64,000 nt of DNA from Agarophyton chilense (GCA_030374765.1 JARGXX010000086.1:868001-932000), one strand, 5' to 3'; shown: positions 22,124-31,338, counted from the stretch's first letter. Notes: generated from the letters alone by a model not told the origin. Numbers and translations: made by a program.

Positions 22124-22705
22124 ATGGCGAACGTCCCACAGCTGCTTACAGTTACTGGAATCGTGCTTATCTTTATGGCTCTGTGTGTGGATGTCTCCAT
22201 GGTGCATCCTCGCCTCCGTGCTGCAGCGCTTGCCGCCCCTCTCTCTCGAACAGACCTTCCTCCCAACCTGCCTCACCCCTACACGCCCAATTCGCTCGCC
22301 ATGTCGAATCCGACTAGGAATACCAGAAGGTCGAGCGCCGCCGGCAGCTCGCACCAGCCGAAAGCGCCTTCAAAGAAGGAGATAGGCAACGCAGGCTGGA
22401 CTCTCATCCACGCCATTGCCGCCAACTTTCCAAAAGACCCTTCCGAAAAGGAAAAGCATCACGCCAGGGCCTTTCTTCGCAGTATGACAAAGCTATATCC
22501 GTGCAAGAGGTGCCGCCTGCACTTCAGCAAGTATCTCGCTTCAACGCCTCCCAGCCTGTCCAGCAGAGAAGCTTTCATGATGTGGGCTTGCGGTGCGCAT
22601 AATGCCGTCAATCAGAGACAAGGAAAACAAGTGTTTCCCTGCGACATGAAAACGCTGGAAGACAGGTGGGGTGACTGTGGTTGCTCAGTGAAAAGTACCG
22701 AATAA
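22124..22705 (+). CDS. Erv/ALR-type FAD sulfhydryl oxidase with N-terminal membrane anchor
   Basis: This predicted 193-residue protein introduces disulfides using FAD and oxygen or cytochrome c. The Erv/ALR domain covers about residues 85-185: GWTLIHAIAANFP, the redox pair in YPCKRC (about 126-129), SSREAFMMWACGAHNAVNQ with the FAD-binding HN, and CDM closing the structural Cys-X16-Cys pair. A DCGCS motif near the C-terminus could be a shuttle disulfide. A hydrophobic segment, LLTVTGIVLIFMALCV, follows the start at 22124 and could be a signal anchor, suggesting an ER (Erv2-like) or intermembrane-space location. ATG at 22040 would add 28 residues in front. The stop is 43 bp from the convergent RbfA stop. 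Confidence 0.87.
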   Translation: MANVPQLLTVTGIVLIFMALCVDVSMVHPRLRAAALAAPLSRTDLPPNLPHPYTPNSLAMSNPTRNTRRSSAAGSSHQPKAPSKKEIGNAGWTLIHAIAANFPKDPSEKEKHHARAFLRSMTKLYPCKRCRLHFSKYLASTPPSLSSREAFMMWACGAHNAVNQRQGKQVFPCDMKTLEDRWGDCGCSVKSTE

Positions 22706-22748
22706 ACCCATCCTTTACGAGGTTTGCTTTACACTGGCACACGGCCGA

Positions 22749-23555
22749 TTATCTCTTCAAGTTCTCTCGGCCCGTATTTCTCTGTGCTCTAAGTATGCTA
22801 CGTTCTTCATTATCATTGTCATAGTCCTCGTCCTCGTCTGCGTCCTCGACCTCTACAATCAACCCCGAATCGTCATCGATATCCATGTCATCGACAATAA
22901 TTGCATTATCTAGCGATGCGTCAAGCTCGAGTTCGTCTTCGAATAGGTCTCTTCCGTGGGGGATCGTAGTCGGACTTTCTTGACTTGCCTTCGCCATTTC
23001 ACGTTTTCTCTGATTCTTTGCGGCAATCTCGTTGATAATGTTTACAGTATTCACCGCAGCGGCCATCTGACTTTCTTCAAACATCAATTCAGGAGTATGT
23101 TTTAAGTAAACACGACGCGCCAATTCTACACGTAGTTCCTTCCTTGCGCTGCGAAGCCACTTGAGAGTGTTATTTTTCTGTTCAGAACTACCCATTATAG
23201 AAACTTGCACGCGTGCATGTCTCAAATCGTCAGAGCATCGCACGTCAACAACACTCAAAAGCAGCGGTCCCTCACTCTTGTCATGAGAAAACGCACGCCT
23301 GTATCCATCATCAATCACGACGGAAATCTCACGCTTAACTAGCTCTGATACACGATTTGGCCTTCGCCCATCTCCAAAACGTCGTTCTTGATGCTTCGAT
23401 CCTCGCCGGCAATAAACGTCACACCTTCTTTGCTTTGTGTGGTGTGGAGGACAGGAAAGACTTCGGCGTGACCTGCACCTTTGTGTAAATGAGCTCTTTG
23501 GCGAACAGAAGGTTTGTAAAGTTACCGCACGAGTAGCAAATCCGGGAGCAACCAT
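22749..23555 (-). CDS. rbfA: Ribosome-binding factor A, probably plastid
   Basis: The protein of about 268 residues matures the small ribosomal subunit. The KH-type RbfA domain lies at about residues 65-185: RPNRVSELVKREISVVI, then LLLSVVDVRCSDDLRHARVQVSI and the helix LRVELARRVYLKHTPELMFEE. About 65 residues rich in Ser, Arg, Cys and Thr precede it (MVAPGFATRAVTLQTF...), as expected of a plastid transit peptide; bacterial RbfA is only about 120-130 residues. A strongly acidic C-terminal tail (VEVEDADEDEDYDND) follows. ATG at 23555 is preferred; another in-frame ATG is at 23633. It is divergent from the TrhO-methyltransferase gene. Confidence 0.9.
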   Translation of the reverse strand: MVAPGFATRAVTLQTFCSPKSSFTQRCRSRRSLSCPPHHTKQRRCDVYCRRGSKHQERRFGDGRRPNRVSELVKREISVVIDDGYRRAFSHDKSEGPLLLSVVDVRCSDDLRHARVQVSIMGSSEQKNNTLKWLRSARKELRVELARRVYLKHTPELMFEESQMAAAVNTVNIINEIAAKNQRKREMAKASQESPTTIPHGRDLFEDELELDASLDNAIIVDDMDIDDDSGLIVEVEDADEDEDYDNDNEERSILRAQRNTGRENLKR

Positions 23556-24329
23556 TTTGGGAGTTCTGTCAATTGCGTTCAAAGTGTATTCAGTTGGAGA
23601 CCAGTTTCTTGACCAAAGCCAAACCTCTAACATGTCCAAGATCAAAAGCCTCAATTAGGCCTTCCTGGTAGAGAAAAAAAGGGCAAGTGCCAGTGTTCTT
23701 TGGTGTCTCTCTAATTACGAAGGGTAGATATGTGCAGAAATCCAGCCCATACGAGATGGTGTGGTGAGGACATGCTGTCGGCGTTGATCTCCTGAACATT
23801 TTCAACAAACAAATCAGAAATCTTTGCGCTCCAGATTCTCGGAGAAGAAATCCGACAAATATAATAATCTGGGAAAATAAATGGATTTTCCAGGAACACA
23901 GAAGAAGATTTATTTCGCGCTGTAAGTTCTGCGATTGCCGAGCTCTTGCCCGCTGCTGACACAGCATAACAGCAGCAGCGCCGCTGGCGCCTGCGAACGC
24001 GGCGGGCAGTCCCCGACAAGCCCTCGAGCTCAGCTTGGCCGGTGGCGCTTCCTTCGTTTTTTTCGTTTTTTTTTTCCACCACCCCCACCCTGGGACAGCC
24101 GGTCTTTCGGAGACTGGCTGTGTGCAGTTCGTCTTGCGAACTGCGCCAAGGAGCAGTGCTACTGCTCCCTTCACACCTGACCAAAAATAAAGATCGAGCG
24201 AGGCTTAACGAAAGGCACAAAATAAAGTCATTATATTGTCTATTTGTGATCATCCGGCCAAGTTCTAGCTCAAGATGCTATCAGTTTTTTCACCGCCCGG
24301 GTGAAAAGTATTACGAGTTGTTGAGGGTA
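23556..24329. other. Divergent promoter region with GC-rich island
   Basis: It lies between the RbfA and TrhO-methyltransferase starts. Positions 23940-24060 are GC-rich with repeated CAGCAG/GCCGCTGGCGCC units, followed by T runs and C runs. Long minus-strand open frames here are low-complexity and have no recognised homologue. No gene is called. Confidence 0.45.
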
Positions 24330-26648
24330 ATGGGACTGTCCTTCGTGCCTGGACGTTTGCTGTTTGGTAGCCCCTCATTGTATCGGTCGAGATCCAGCAG
24401 ATTGTTGGTAAGAGCTTGCGCGCAACACGCTTCTGTAGCACCGAAGCAACGAGCCAGAGAACGAAGGAGAGAAACGGTATTGGCGCGCTTGAATGCGCAC
24501 AAAACCATAAAGCAGGAATTGGAAGAACGGTCAGGAAATCTCGTTGGCGCAGTTGTTGTACTCCCTTCTTATGTACGGGAAAGGTGCTCTCTAACACCGA
24601 AACTGGCCAGAGTAAAAGTATTTCTTGAAAAGGCAGATCTTAGCGATGTTGATCTATTCAGGGGGCGCATCAGATCGCGATTGGTGCATATATTCCCGGA
24701 GCTGGAAGATCGCTGTCTTCTTCGCGATTCAGATGGGTTTGACATAAAAGTGGGGGGTAGTAGCGTTGTTGAAGACGTTGAGGCATTGAAATGCGGGCTC
24801 GAAAAGTGTCATAGAGTTGGCTCTCCGGTGTTTGTTGAGGTCATACCGCACAACACTCCACCTCCGAAGCAACCGTTCTCAGAACGGGTCCAGAAAGTTA
24901 AACAGAAGGCTCACATTGCGGAGCAGAATCCTGACGAGCTATTGCACATGATAAGCCTTTACAAGTTTGTGAACATTGAAAGGCCTGAGGCATGCAGCAG
25001 TATATTGCGTAGAGTATGGTCATGGATGGGTGTGAAAGGGAGGGTATACGTTGCCACAGAAGGCGTCAATGCACAGTTGGCAGTTCCTGTTTCTGTTGTA
25101 ACAGATTTTCGCGATGCTATGAGCGGAATATGGATGGAACGTGGTGAAACGATTGTCCCAGCTGAGATCGTCGGTACTTTCTTAAATGTTGATAACGTGG
25201 TGAAGAAGGTAGAACAACCCTTTCAAAAGCTTCAAGTGAAGCCTCGGGAAAATATCCTCGCCGATGGATTTCAGCAGCCACTAGATTGGAAACGTGCAGG
25301 GAAATCAATACCTCCGGAACAGTGGCATCAGCTCTTGAAATCCAAACCAGATGATTTTATTCTGCTTGACTGTCGAAATGATTATGAGAGCGATGTAGGA
25401 CGATTTGAAGGAGCTGAACTTCTAAACACGCCGACGTTTCGAGATTCTTGGGAAGAACTTGAGAAACGATTGAACCACGTGGATCGAAACAGAAGAATTT
25501 TGACATATTGCACTGGCGGCATCCGATGTGTGAAAGTCAATGCATTCCTTGAACAGAAGATGGGCTTCTCAAACACTGGCAGGCTACAAGGAGGAATAGT
25601 ATCATACGCTCGCAACCTACGAGAAACTGGGCGTTTAAATGAGTCGGCTTTCAAGGGTGTAAATCATGTGTTTGATGGCCGGATGGGAGAAGTTATCACG
25701 TCGGACATACTTGACAGGTGCACGACCTGTGGTCAACCGTGTAATATCCAAACGGATTGTGCAAACGTGCAATGTCCTCGACCATTTGACTCTCGGATTT
25801 TTGTCCAATGCGAAGAATGTGCTGTCCTGATGAAAGGGGCATGCTCATCTGAGTGCCTCTGTGCAATGACACCGTCGAAAGAGTCCTATGTGACTTCGAG
25901 ACATCATCCCTCAGTTCCGCGCGATTCAGAACTCTATGCTGAAGCTTTCACAAGCACACTTGTAGGCGAATACATGGCGTTGAGACGACGGACGGAAGAA
26001 GAGTTTCCGGACAGGGTTCGAATGCTAAGCTCCATTAGCCAGGCATCTTTGCTCCGTCTACTGGTACAGATATCAGGTGCGAAGAGGGTGCTAGAAATCG
26101 GCACTTTCACAGGATTCGCGACACTAGCAATGGCATCTACAGTGCCCGACGGTGGACTGGTGGTGACATGCGAACACGATGAGAAAGCCGCTTCAATCGC
26201 AGAAGAGTTTTTCATAAAGAGTGGACAATACCAAGACAAAATTCGGCTATACCGAGGAAGGGCTCTCGGCACCCTTGAACGATTTCGAAAGGAAAATATA
26301 GAACCGTTCGACTTCGCCTTTATAGATGCCGATAAGGGAGGGTATCTCGAATACGCAAAACGACTCTTGGACTACAATCTCGTAAGAATCGGTGGTCTAC
26401 TAGTATTCGATAATGTTCTTTTCCGTGGAGAGGTTGCCAGTGTATGGAACGAAGAGACTTCAAGCAGCGTGATTAGGCGGCAATTTCATCTTAGACGACT
26501 AGAAAATCTCAACCGGGCTCGACGTACCGCTGAAAAGCTGCATCAGTTCAACAAATACATTAGAGAGGAGGGTAGAGTAGAACAGGTCCTTCTTCCCTTT
26601 CGGGACGGTCTAACTATTGCTAGACGGTTAGAATCGATGACGATGTGA
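24330..26648 (+). CDS. Fusion of tRNA U34 hydroxylase (TrhO) and TrmR-like O-methyltransferase
   Basis: The 772-residue, single-exon protein has four parts. A transit-type N-terminus (MGLSFVPGRLLFGS ... LLVRACA) suggests plastid import. An unassigned domain spans about 50-190. A TrhO/YceA unit spans about 205-510: LYKFVNIERPE, YVATEGVNAQLAVP, a rhodanese loop YCTGGIRC (Cys about 394) and a Cys-rich end (CTTCGQPC ... CEEC). A class I SAM methyltransferase of the TrmR/caffeoyl-CoA type spans about 525-770: VLEIGTFTGFATLAMA binds SAM and FAFIDADKGGY is the metal-binding motif. In bacteria TrhO makes 5-hydroxyuridine at tRNA position 34 and TrmR methylates it to 5-methoxyuridine; the fusion would do both steps. 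Substrate and compartment are inference. Confidence 0.9.
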   Translation: MGLSFVPGRLLFGSPSLYRSRSSRLLVRACAQHASVAPKQRARERRRETVLARLNAHKTIKQELEERSGNLVGAVVVLPSYVRERCSLTPKLARVKVFLEKADLSDVDLFRGRIRSRLVHIFPELEDRCLLRDSDGFDIKVGGSSVVEDVEALKCGLEKCHRVGSPVFVEVIPHNTPPPKQPFSERVQKVKQKAHIAEQNPDELLHMISLYKFVNIERPEACSSILRRVWSWMGVKGRVYVATEGVNAQLAVPVSVVTDFRDAMSGIWMERGETIVPAEIVGTFLNVDNVVKKVEQPFQKLQVKPRENILADGFQQPLDWKRAGKSIPPEQWHQLLKSKPDDFILLDCRNDYESDVGRFEGAELLNTPTFRDSWEELEKRLNHVDRNRRILTYCTGGIRCVKVNAFLEQKMGFSNTGRLQGGIVSYARNLRETGRLNESAFKGVNHVFDGRMGEVITSDILDRCTTCGQPCNIQTDCANVQCPRPFDSRIFVQCEECAVLMKGACSSECLCAMTPSKESYVTSRHHPSVPRDSELYAEAFTSTLVGEYMALRRRTEEEFPDRVRMLSSISQASLLRLLVQISGAKRVLEIGTFTGFATLAMASTVPDGGLVVTCEHDEKAASIAEEFFIKSGQYQDKIRLYRGRALGTLERFRKENIEPFDFAFIDADKGGYLEYAKRLLDYNLVRIGGLLVFDNVLFRGEVASVWNEETSSSVIRRQFHLRRLENLNRARRTAEKLHQFNKYIREEGRVEQVLLPFRDGLTIARRLESMTM

Positions 26649-26701
26649 GGAAAACAATGGGCAAAAGCACGCTACAATTCCTGATAAATTTCTTCCGTAC
26701 G

Positions 26702-26719
26702 AGGTGTAAAAATACACCT
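26702..26719 (-). terminator. Histone-type 3' hairpin after H2A
   Basis: On the coding strand it reads AGGTGTATTTTTACACCT: a 7-bp stem and a TTTT loop, starting 20 nt after the H2A stop. The identical 18 bases, with shared A and C flanks, follow H2B at 28103-28120. This is the position and form of the stem-loop that ends replication-dependent histone mRNAs, though the stem sequence differs from the animal consensus. Confidence 0.75.
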
Positions 26720-26739
26720 TTGAATACGATGGGATGGAT

Positions 26740-27108
26740 TTAGACCTCTTGAGAGGCGTCACCCTTGGACTTCTTGCGTGGCATAAGAACTTGGTGGATG
26801 TTGGGGAGCACACCACCGCTTGCGATTGTCACATTTCCAAGGAGCTTGTTCAATTCTTCGTCGTTTCGTACAGCGAGCTGAATGTGGCGCGGAATGATAC
26901 GAGACTTCTTATTGTCACGAGCGGCGTTTCCGGCGAGCTCTAGGACTTCAGCAGTAAGGTACTCCATTACGGCAGCCATGTAGACAGGGGCACCTGCACC
27001 AACACGATCGGCATAGCCTCCTTTGCGAAGGAAGCGATGAATACGTCCAACAGGAAACTGGAGACCAGCCTTACTAGAACGAGATTGGGCAGTCTTTTTG
27101 GGAGCCAT
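26740..27108 (-). CDS. H2A: Histone H2A with H2A.X-type SQ tail
   Basis: The 122-residue protein matches core H2A along its length: [38 protein letters not shown], the acidic-patch region, [17 protein letters not shown] and [14 protein letters not shown]. It ends KGDASQEV, so an SQE-hydrophobic motif is at the very C-terminus, the site phosphorylated at DNA breaks in H2A.X. It is paired head to head with H2B, about 570 bp between ATGs, as is usual for core histones expressed together in S phase. The gene is intronless, with a 3' hairpin shared with H2B. Confidence 0.97.
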   Translation of the reverse strand: MAPKKTAQSRSSKAGLQFPVGRIHRFLRKGGYADRVGAGAPVYMAAVMEYLTAEVLELAGNAARDNKKSRIIPRHIQLAVRNDEELNKLLGNVTIASGGVLPNIHQVLMPRKKSKGDASQEV

Positions 27109-27330
27109 TTCGATGAATGTGCGTAACTCTTGTGTTCAATGAGAAATAGGTTGATATGGAGGAGGAGAGGAGTAGTGAAGTGAGAAAGGCAGATGGAGGA
27201 CGGCTGCGAGGCACTTAAGTAAGCCTGTGCGTTGTGTTGGCATGGCTACCTTCCGACAATGGGCAGGCAGGTCAGTACCCGAAATTCTCTTGGATACTCT
27301 TGCATTGCCACTGGGGGGACCAGCTAAACG

Positions 27331-27447
27331 ACCAATCATGTTTCAAGACAGCGGGATGAAAACCAGCAATGCAAAAGAGAGACACCCAATACAACCAATG
27401 GAATTGCAGGACAGTAAAAAAGCAGTTTAAAACGAAGTTCTACCAAT
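27331..27447. promoter_or_regulatory. CCAAT-box cluster in the H2A-H2B divergent promoter
   Basis: Four CCAAT pentamers on the plus strand lie within 117 bp, at about 27332-27336, 27386-27390, 27395-27399 and 27443-27447, between the divergent histone genes. CCAAT boxes bound by NF-Y-type factors are common in histone promoters of other eukaryotes. Function is inferred from clustering and place. Confidence 0.5.
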
Positions 27448-27676
27448 AGCGAGGCTTGAATTGCGCGCCAAACCATACAAATGATTCGAAAGTCAAGGCC
27501 TTTTTCAGAGGCAGCCTAGCACAATGAAGCCCAGCAGAACAAGTCCGAGCACATAAAAGGACTTGGCGTCCACCCTCTCCACGATTGCCAGGGTGTCTCC
27601 ATCCCACACCCACCATATCCGTTTCATCGATCACAGTTGTTTCGTCGTTCACAAATCGTCCGAAAAAGAAAGCACC

Positions 27677-28051
27677 ATGGCACCAAAAGGCAAGAGCGTC
27701 CCTGTTGCTGAGAAAAAAGTCGCCAAAAAAGGCATGGCTGGAGGCACTGAGAAGTCTACCAGAAAGAAGAAGCGAAGCGAATCGTATTCTATCTACATCT
27801 ATAAGGTGTTGAAGCAGGTGCATCCTGACACCGGTGTCTCCTCTAAGGCGATGAGCATCATGAATTCTTTCGTTGCTGATCTTTTCGAGAGGATTGCCAC
27901 TGAGGCCGCAAAGTTGGCGTCCTATAACAACACCAAAACTCTCACTTCTCGAGAAATCCAAACTGCAGTTCGCCTCCTTCTTCCTGGAGAGCTGGCCAAG
28001 CATGCCGTATCCGAAGGTACGAAGGCCGTCACAAAATACAGCTCGAGCTGA
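27677..28051 (+). CDS. H2B: Histone H2B
   Basis: The 124-residue protein has a Lys-rich tail ([18 protein letters not shown]) and the conserved fold: [82 protein letters not shown]. The Lys in AVTKYSSS is the usual H2B ubiquitination site. The ATG in the 'caccatgg' context at 27677 gives the normal histone start; the frame stays open 38 codons upstream but that part is not H2B. It has no intron, is divergent from H2A, and has a 3' hairpin 51 nt after the stop. Confidence 0.97.
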   Translation: MAPKGKSVPVAEKKVAKKGMAGGTEKSTRKKKRSESYSIYIYKVLKQVHPDTGVSSKAMSIMNSFVADLFERIATEAAKLASYNNTKTLTSREIQTAVRLLLPGELAKHAVSEGTKAVTKYSSS

Positions 28052-28102
28052 GCACCGTATGCTGTTGAACGTTCGGTTATGTTCGTTCTTTGATCCTTTC
28101 AA

Positions 28103-28120
28103 AGGTGTATTTTTACACCT
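28103..28120 (+). terminator. Histone-type 3' hairpin after H2B
   Basis: AGGTGTATTTTTACACCT forms a 7-bp stem with a TTTT loop and is identical to the H2A copy. It lies in a context 'caaAGG...CCTcga' that is also shared with the H2A copy over several flanking bases. Confidence 0.75.
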
Positions 28121-29436
28121 CGACCGAAGACGCTTGTCAGTTCTATATCGCCCGTGCCCCTGCAGCCCACCATGTTAGTATCCTTTCATATCCTGCATGA
28201 TAACGGAGCCATTTCCGTTCCACAACTCAAATAGCGCATCTAGGACGTGATTCCATGGCTCGAGTGTCAACCCACATTTAGTCGCAATCTTCAGTTTGCA
28301 GTCGTCGCTTCATGTATAGACTCTGGTCAGTGCTCTTGGAGCCACGGTGAGTTGAAAGTGGTCATAAACTTCGCCAGATTGGCGTGTCACATCTTTCCTT
28401 GATGTTCGGACTGGTAGAAAAGGCTGTCTTCTTTTGAATTGGGTTGAATCTACCATTAGTAAACTTTCCGTTCATATTAACTAGTGTAGTAGGCGGCATC
28501 CTCAAAGAACACTGACGCAAGTTCCTCTCGGTACAATGCCCCTACAGCAGCATGTGCAGCAACACGGAATGAAGTATCACTGACGACGCAGGCGACAAAA
28601 AACGGCCGCGACCACAACCTCCCTTCGCCTAATCGCCGACCCTCTCTTCGCGGAGAGCCTTCTACGTGCTCCTTCTGAGTCGTGATCTGCGTGGCTTGCT
28701 TTCACGCTCCCATTGCTCTGCTGTAGCTTCCACCTCTGGGAGCTATCGCCCCGCAGAGCTGTGGGCCAATTGCTCTGAATAAGCTTTTGATGAGTGACAA
28801 GAATGCTGTTTGCGCTTCTCAGCAATGAAGGAGATAAGCGTCTCAACCGCGGCCCGAGCCAGAGCCCGAGCCAGAACCAGATCGAATCTAAATAACAATT
28901 TTCACTTTCTTTCAGCCGACACTGCCGCTTCACCAACTTTTCCTTATGTAGACCTCGCAACTTTAGTACCATATCGAGTCCGGAATTCGCCGGCTGGAGC
29001 ATCCGTCTAGTTAGCTAAATATTTATAGGTTAGCAATAACCGCCACCATCCTATCTAGCTAGAGATGCAACACCCAGCCAGAGAGGTCCAGAGGAAGTGC
29101 ACTGCGCATGAGCGCTGCCCAGCGCACAGCGCTCAGTACACACGCGCTCTTTTCCTAGATCCAAATACAAATAAACACGAAAACTAAAACTTTCGAACTC
29201 GAAGACTGGCCACCAAAGGTTTTTGCTTTTGCTATTTTGTGCTTTGTGTGGTCTACAAAGGGTACAGTAGATACTGGTATGTGTATTTTGATCATACCTC
29301 GTAGACCACTGATACGAAGTGGTGGCCGAGACACTCGTAATAACTTTACCTTCTACCGAGGAACAGACTCTTACCCAGAAGATTCGACTGATACATTCTT
29401 TGCGTTAGGGTGTCCAAAGCCAAAGCTGTCGCTATT
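28121..29436. other. Intergenic region without a supported gene
   Basis: Open frames here (for example minus 28577-29002) are low-complexity Arg/Ser/Leu-rich and match nothing I know. Short tandem copies of 'gcccgagccaga' occur at about 28852-28876. Confidence 0.45.
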
Positions 29437-29996
29437 ATGGTCAAGAACATGTGCCTCGTTTGCAACGAGCAGCATGCGAAGTACAAATGCCCCACATGTC
29501 GTCTTCCATTGTGAGTTGCATTCTTTTCTCGGGAAGGTAGACAAAGCGTTGACCATTTGTCTGACTTCGTCTTTTTCGAAATAGCTGTTCGGTCCCATGT
29601 TCCAAATCCCATAAACAGAACTGTGCTCCACTGCCCCTGGTTACAGCCCCAAGATTGAAGGTAGTCGATGAGCAGAAAGCAAAGCGACAGCAAGAAGAAG
29701 AGAGCCTGCCTGTCGACCTCCTGCTTTTGAAGACGGAGCAGTTGCGAAGCTTGGAAAATGACAGAGAAGTGCAAAGGAAATTGCGCGACGACAGGCTCTT
29801 GGAAATTCTGCAACATATTGACTCCTCATCAAATCGTGTGAAAACTCTGGAAATGAGAATGAAGGATCCAGCTTTCTTGGAGTTTTGCGATGATGTTTTA
29901 AAGGCTCTAGGTTGCAAATTGTTGCCAGATGCACCTCTTACATTGGAGGAGACACTTCGGCTGAAGTTGGAGAGCCTGAAGTCTAAACACGATTAA
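29437..29996 (+). CDS. ZNHIT3: HIT zinc-finger protein, ZNHIT3-like, one intron
   Basis: Two exons, 29437-29510 and 29585-29996, give 161 residues. Splicing joins CLVCNEQHAKYKCPTCRLP to FCSVPCSKSHKQNC, which restores the Cys/His pattern of the zf-HIT domain; neither part makes a domain alone. The rest is helical and charged, with DPAFLEFCDDVLKALG near the C-terminus like the ZNHIT3/Hit1 tail. In yeast and human this protein stabilises the Rsa1/NUFIP-Snu13 machinery for box C/D snoRNP assembly in the nucleus. There is an in-frame stop upstream of the first ATG. The intron boundaries are predicted. Confidence 0.83.
29511..29584 (+). other. Predicted spliceosomal intron in the ZNHIT3-like gene
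   Basis: The 74-nt interval begins GTGAGT and ends TTCGAAATAG. It contains a possible branch site 'ctgac' about 24 nt before the 3' end and a T-rich run. Read-through would end immediately at TGA. Confidence 0.78.
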
Positions 29997-30573
29997 TATT
30001 TGAAATGAAACATGTCCAACATGGTCCCATTTTCGACACTCTGAGGCGCTATTGTTGTGGACAAGGGGACACGCATCTCGTGAGTTGAATACCCACTTGG
30101 TCAAGAGTCATGATTATTATATCTAAATCAAGAATAGGAGAACGAAAGCATTCCGATGCGACGTCAGTGAACCCAAGATTTATTGCTATGTTTAAACGTC
30201 TATACGTCAAAGAAGATGTTTGATACAAATATGTGAGTTATTCGATGGGGATGGAGACGATGATGCCGCGAGAAGCTCATCTTTTCCAGCTTATTTTCAG
30301 ATGACCTTTTTACACTTGAAGAGATGGTTCTTTCACATCCGAGTCCGTGGATCCTTTCCCCTGTGTCCAAAAAGAAGCGCAAGCATGTTATGCTTGATAC
30401 ATTCATGGATGATTGTCATCTCCTTCGCCGATTCCGGTGCCATATCCTCACCAAATTTCTCTCTTTGCTTGTCAGTCTTATCGCTGTTCACACACCAGGT
30501 GTAGCGCGACACGTCTTTTATACAAGAGTGAATCCATCACTTGCGCTTATTAACCACAAAGCCCATTGGAAAT
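29997..30573. other. Intergenic, between convergent genes
   Basis: The 3' regions of the ZNHIT3-like gene (plus) and the phosphorylase (minus). Short frames on both strands have no recognisable homology. Confidence 0.45.
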
Positions 30574-31338
30574 TTAAGAAACAAAACCACCACTTTCTGG
30601 CTGGAAGCGTTTAAGCACAGAGGCCACGCATTGCTCAACGACGCTCAAATTCTTCGTAACATTGGCATTGAACTGCTCCTTGGATAACTCGGTCTCCGTT
30701 AATCCGTTCGCCATATTGTCAACCATTGCCAGAATAACATACGAAATTCCCAACTCCTTCGCAAGAGTTGCTTCTGTTGCACCAGTCATGCCGATTATAT
30801 CCCCTAAAGATGAAAGAAACCGAACTTCTGCTTTAGTTTCAAATCGGGGACCGACGGTTTGAACGTAAACAGCGCCGGCTTTTCGCAACGTCAAAACCTC
30901 GTCCTCATGTAGTACTTCTACCAGTTTCGCCCTAAGGTCCGTATCAATGCCTGGGACAATATGTGCTCTTGCATCATCGTAATACGAGACGGACGGACCG
31001 AACAAGTAAAAATAATCATCAGGAATCACTACAGTGCCAATTTCAATTTCTTTCGAAAGAGAACCAACGCAGCAGACGGAAACGATCCTATCAACTCCTT
31101 CTGCGGCCATAGCCGCCATATTTGCTCGAAAATTGATAAGGTGCGGCGGTCGGTAGACATCTTTTCCAGCGGCTCCATCTGCGTGGTGACGTTGAACGAA
31201 AACAATTGAGTCAGGACGTTCAAGATCACAGAAAACAATGACATCTCCATGTGGTGTGGCAATTGTTTTTGACTGCAGCAACGAGAACATGCCACTCTTG
31301 AACAAACTTGTTCCCCCAAGAATGCCCAACCTGCCCAT
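30574..31338 (-). CDS. MTA/MTI-type purine nucleoside phosphorylase
   Basis: The 254-residue core of the PNP/MTAP family cleaves a thio- or ribonucleoside with phosphate. Visible motifs are LGILGGTSLF (phosphate loop region), FVQRHHADG with the paired His, PPHLINFRANM, and GMTGATEATLAKELGISYVILAMVDNMANG. In adenine-specific MTAP the last motif reads ATDYD; here the base-contacting Asp positions are Asn and Ala, as in 6-oxopurine or methylthioinosine phosphorylases. Substrate preference for MTI over MTA is therefore inferred. The ATG at 31338 gives the family's normal start. ATG at 31536 would add 66 residues, possibly a targeting peptide. Confidence 0.82.
   Translation of the reverse strand: MGRLGILGGTSLFKSGMFSLLQSKTIATPHGDVIVFCDLERPDSIVFVQRHHADGAAGKDVYRPPHLINFRANMAAMAAEGVDRIVSVCCVGSLSKEIEIGTVVIPDDYFYLFGPSVSYYDDARAHIVPGIDTDLRAKLVEVLHEDEVLTLRKAGAVYVQTVGPRFETKAEVRFLSSLGDIIGMTGATEATLAKELGISYVILAMVDNMANGLTETELSKEQFNANVTKNLSVVEQCVASVLKRFQPESGGFVS

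Noticed and set aside
23590-24174. 194-codon minus-strand frame upstream of TrhO
   Set aside because: It lies in a divergent promoter with homopolymer runs and overlaps the RbfA 5' region; no homology.
28577-29002. 141-codon minus-strand frame as a gene
   Set aside because: Arg/Ser/Leu-rich translation with tandem short repeats and no recognisable family; its first codon is not a convincing start.
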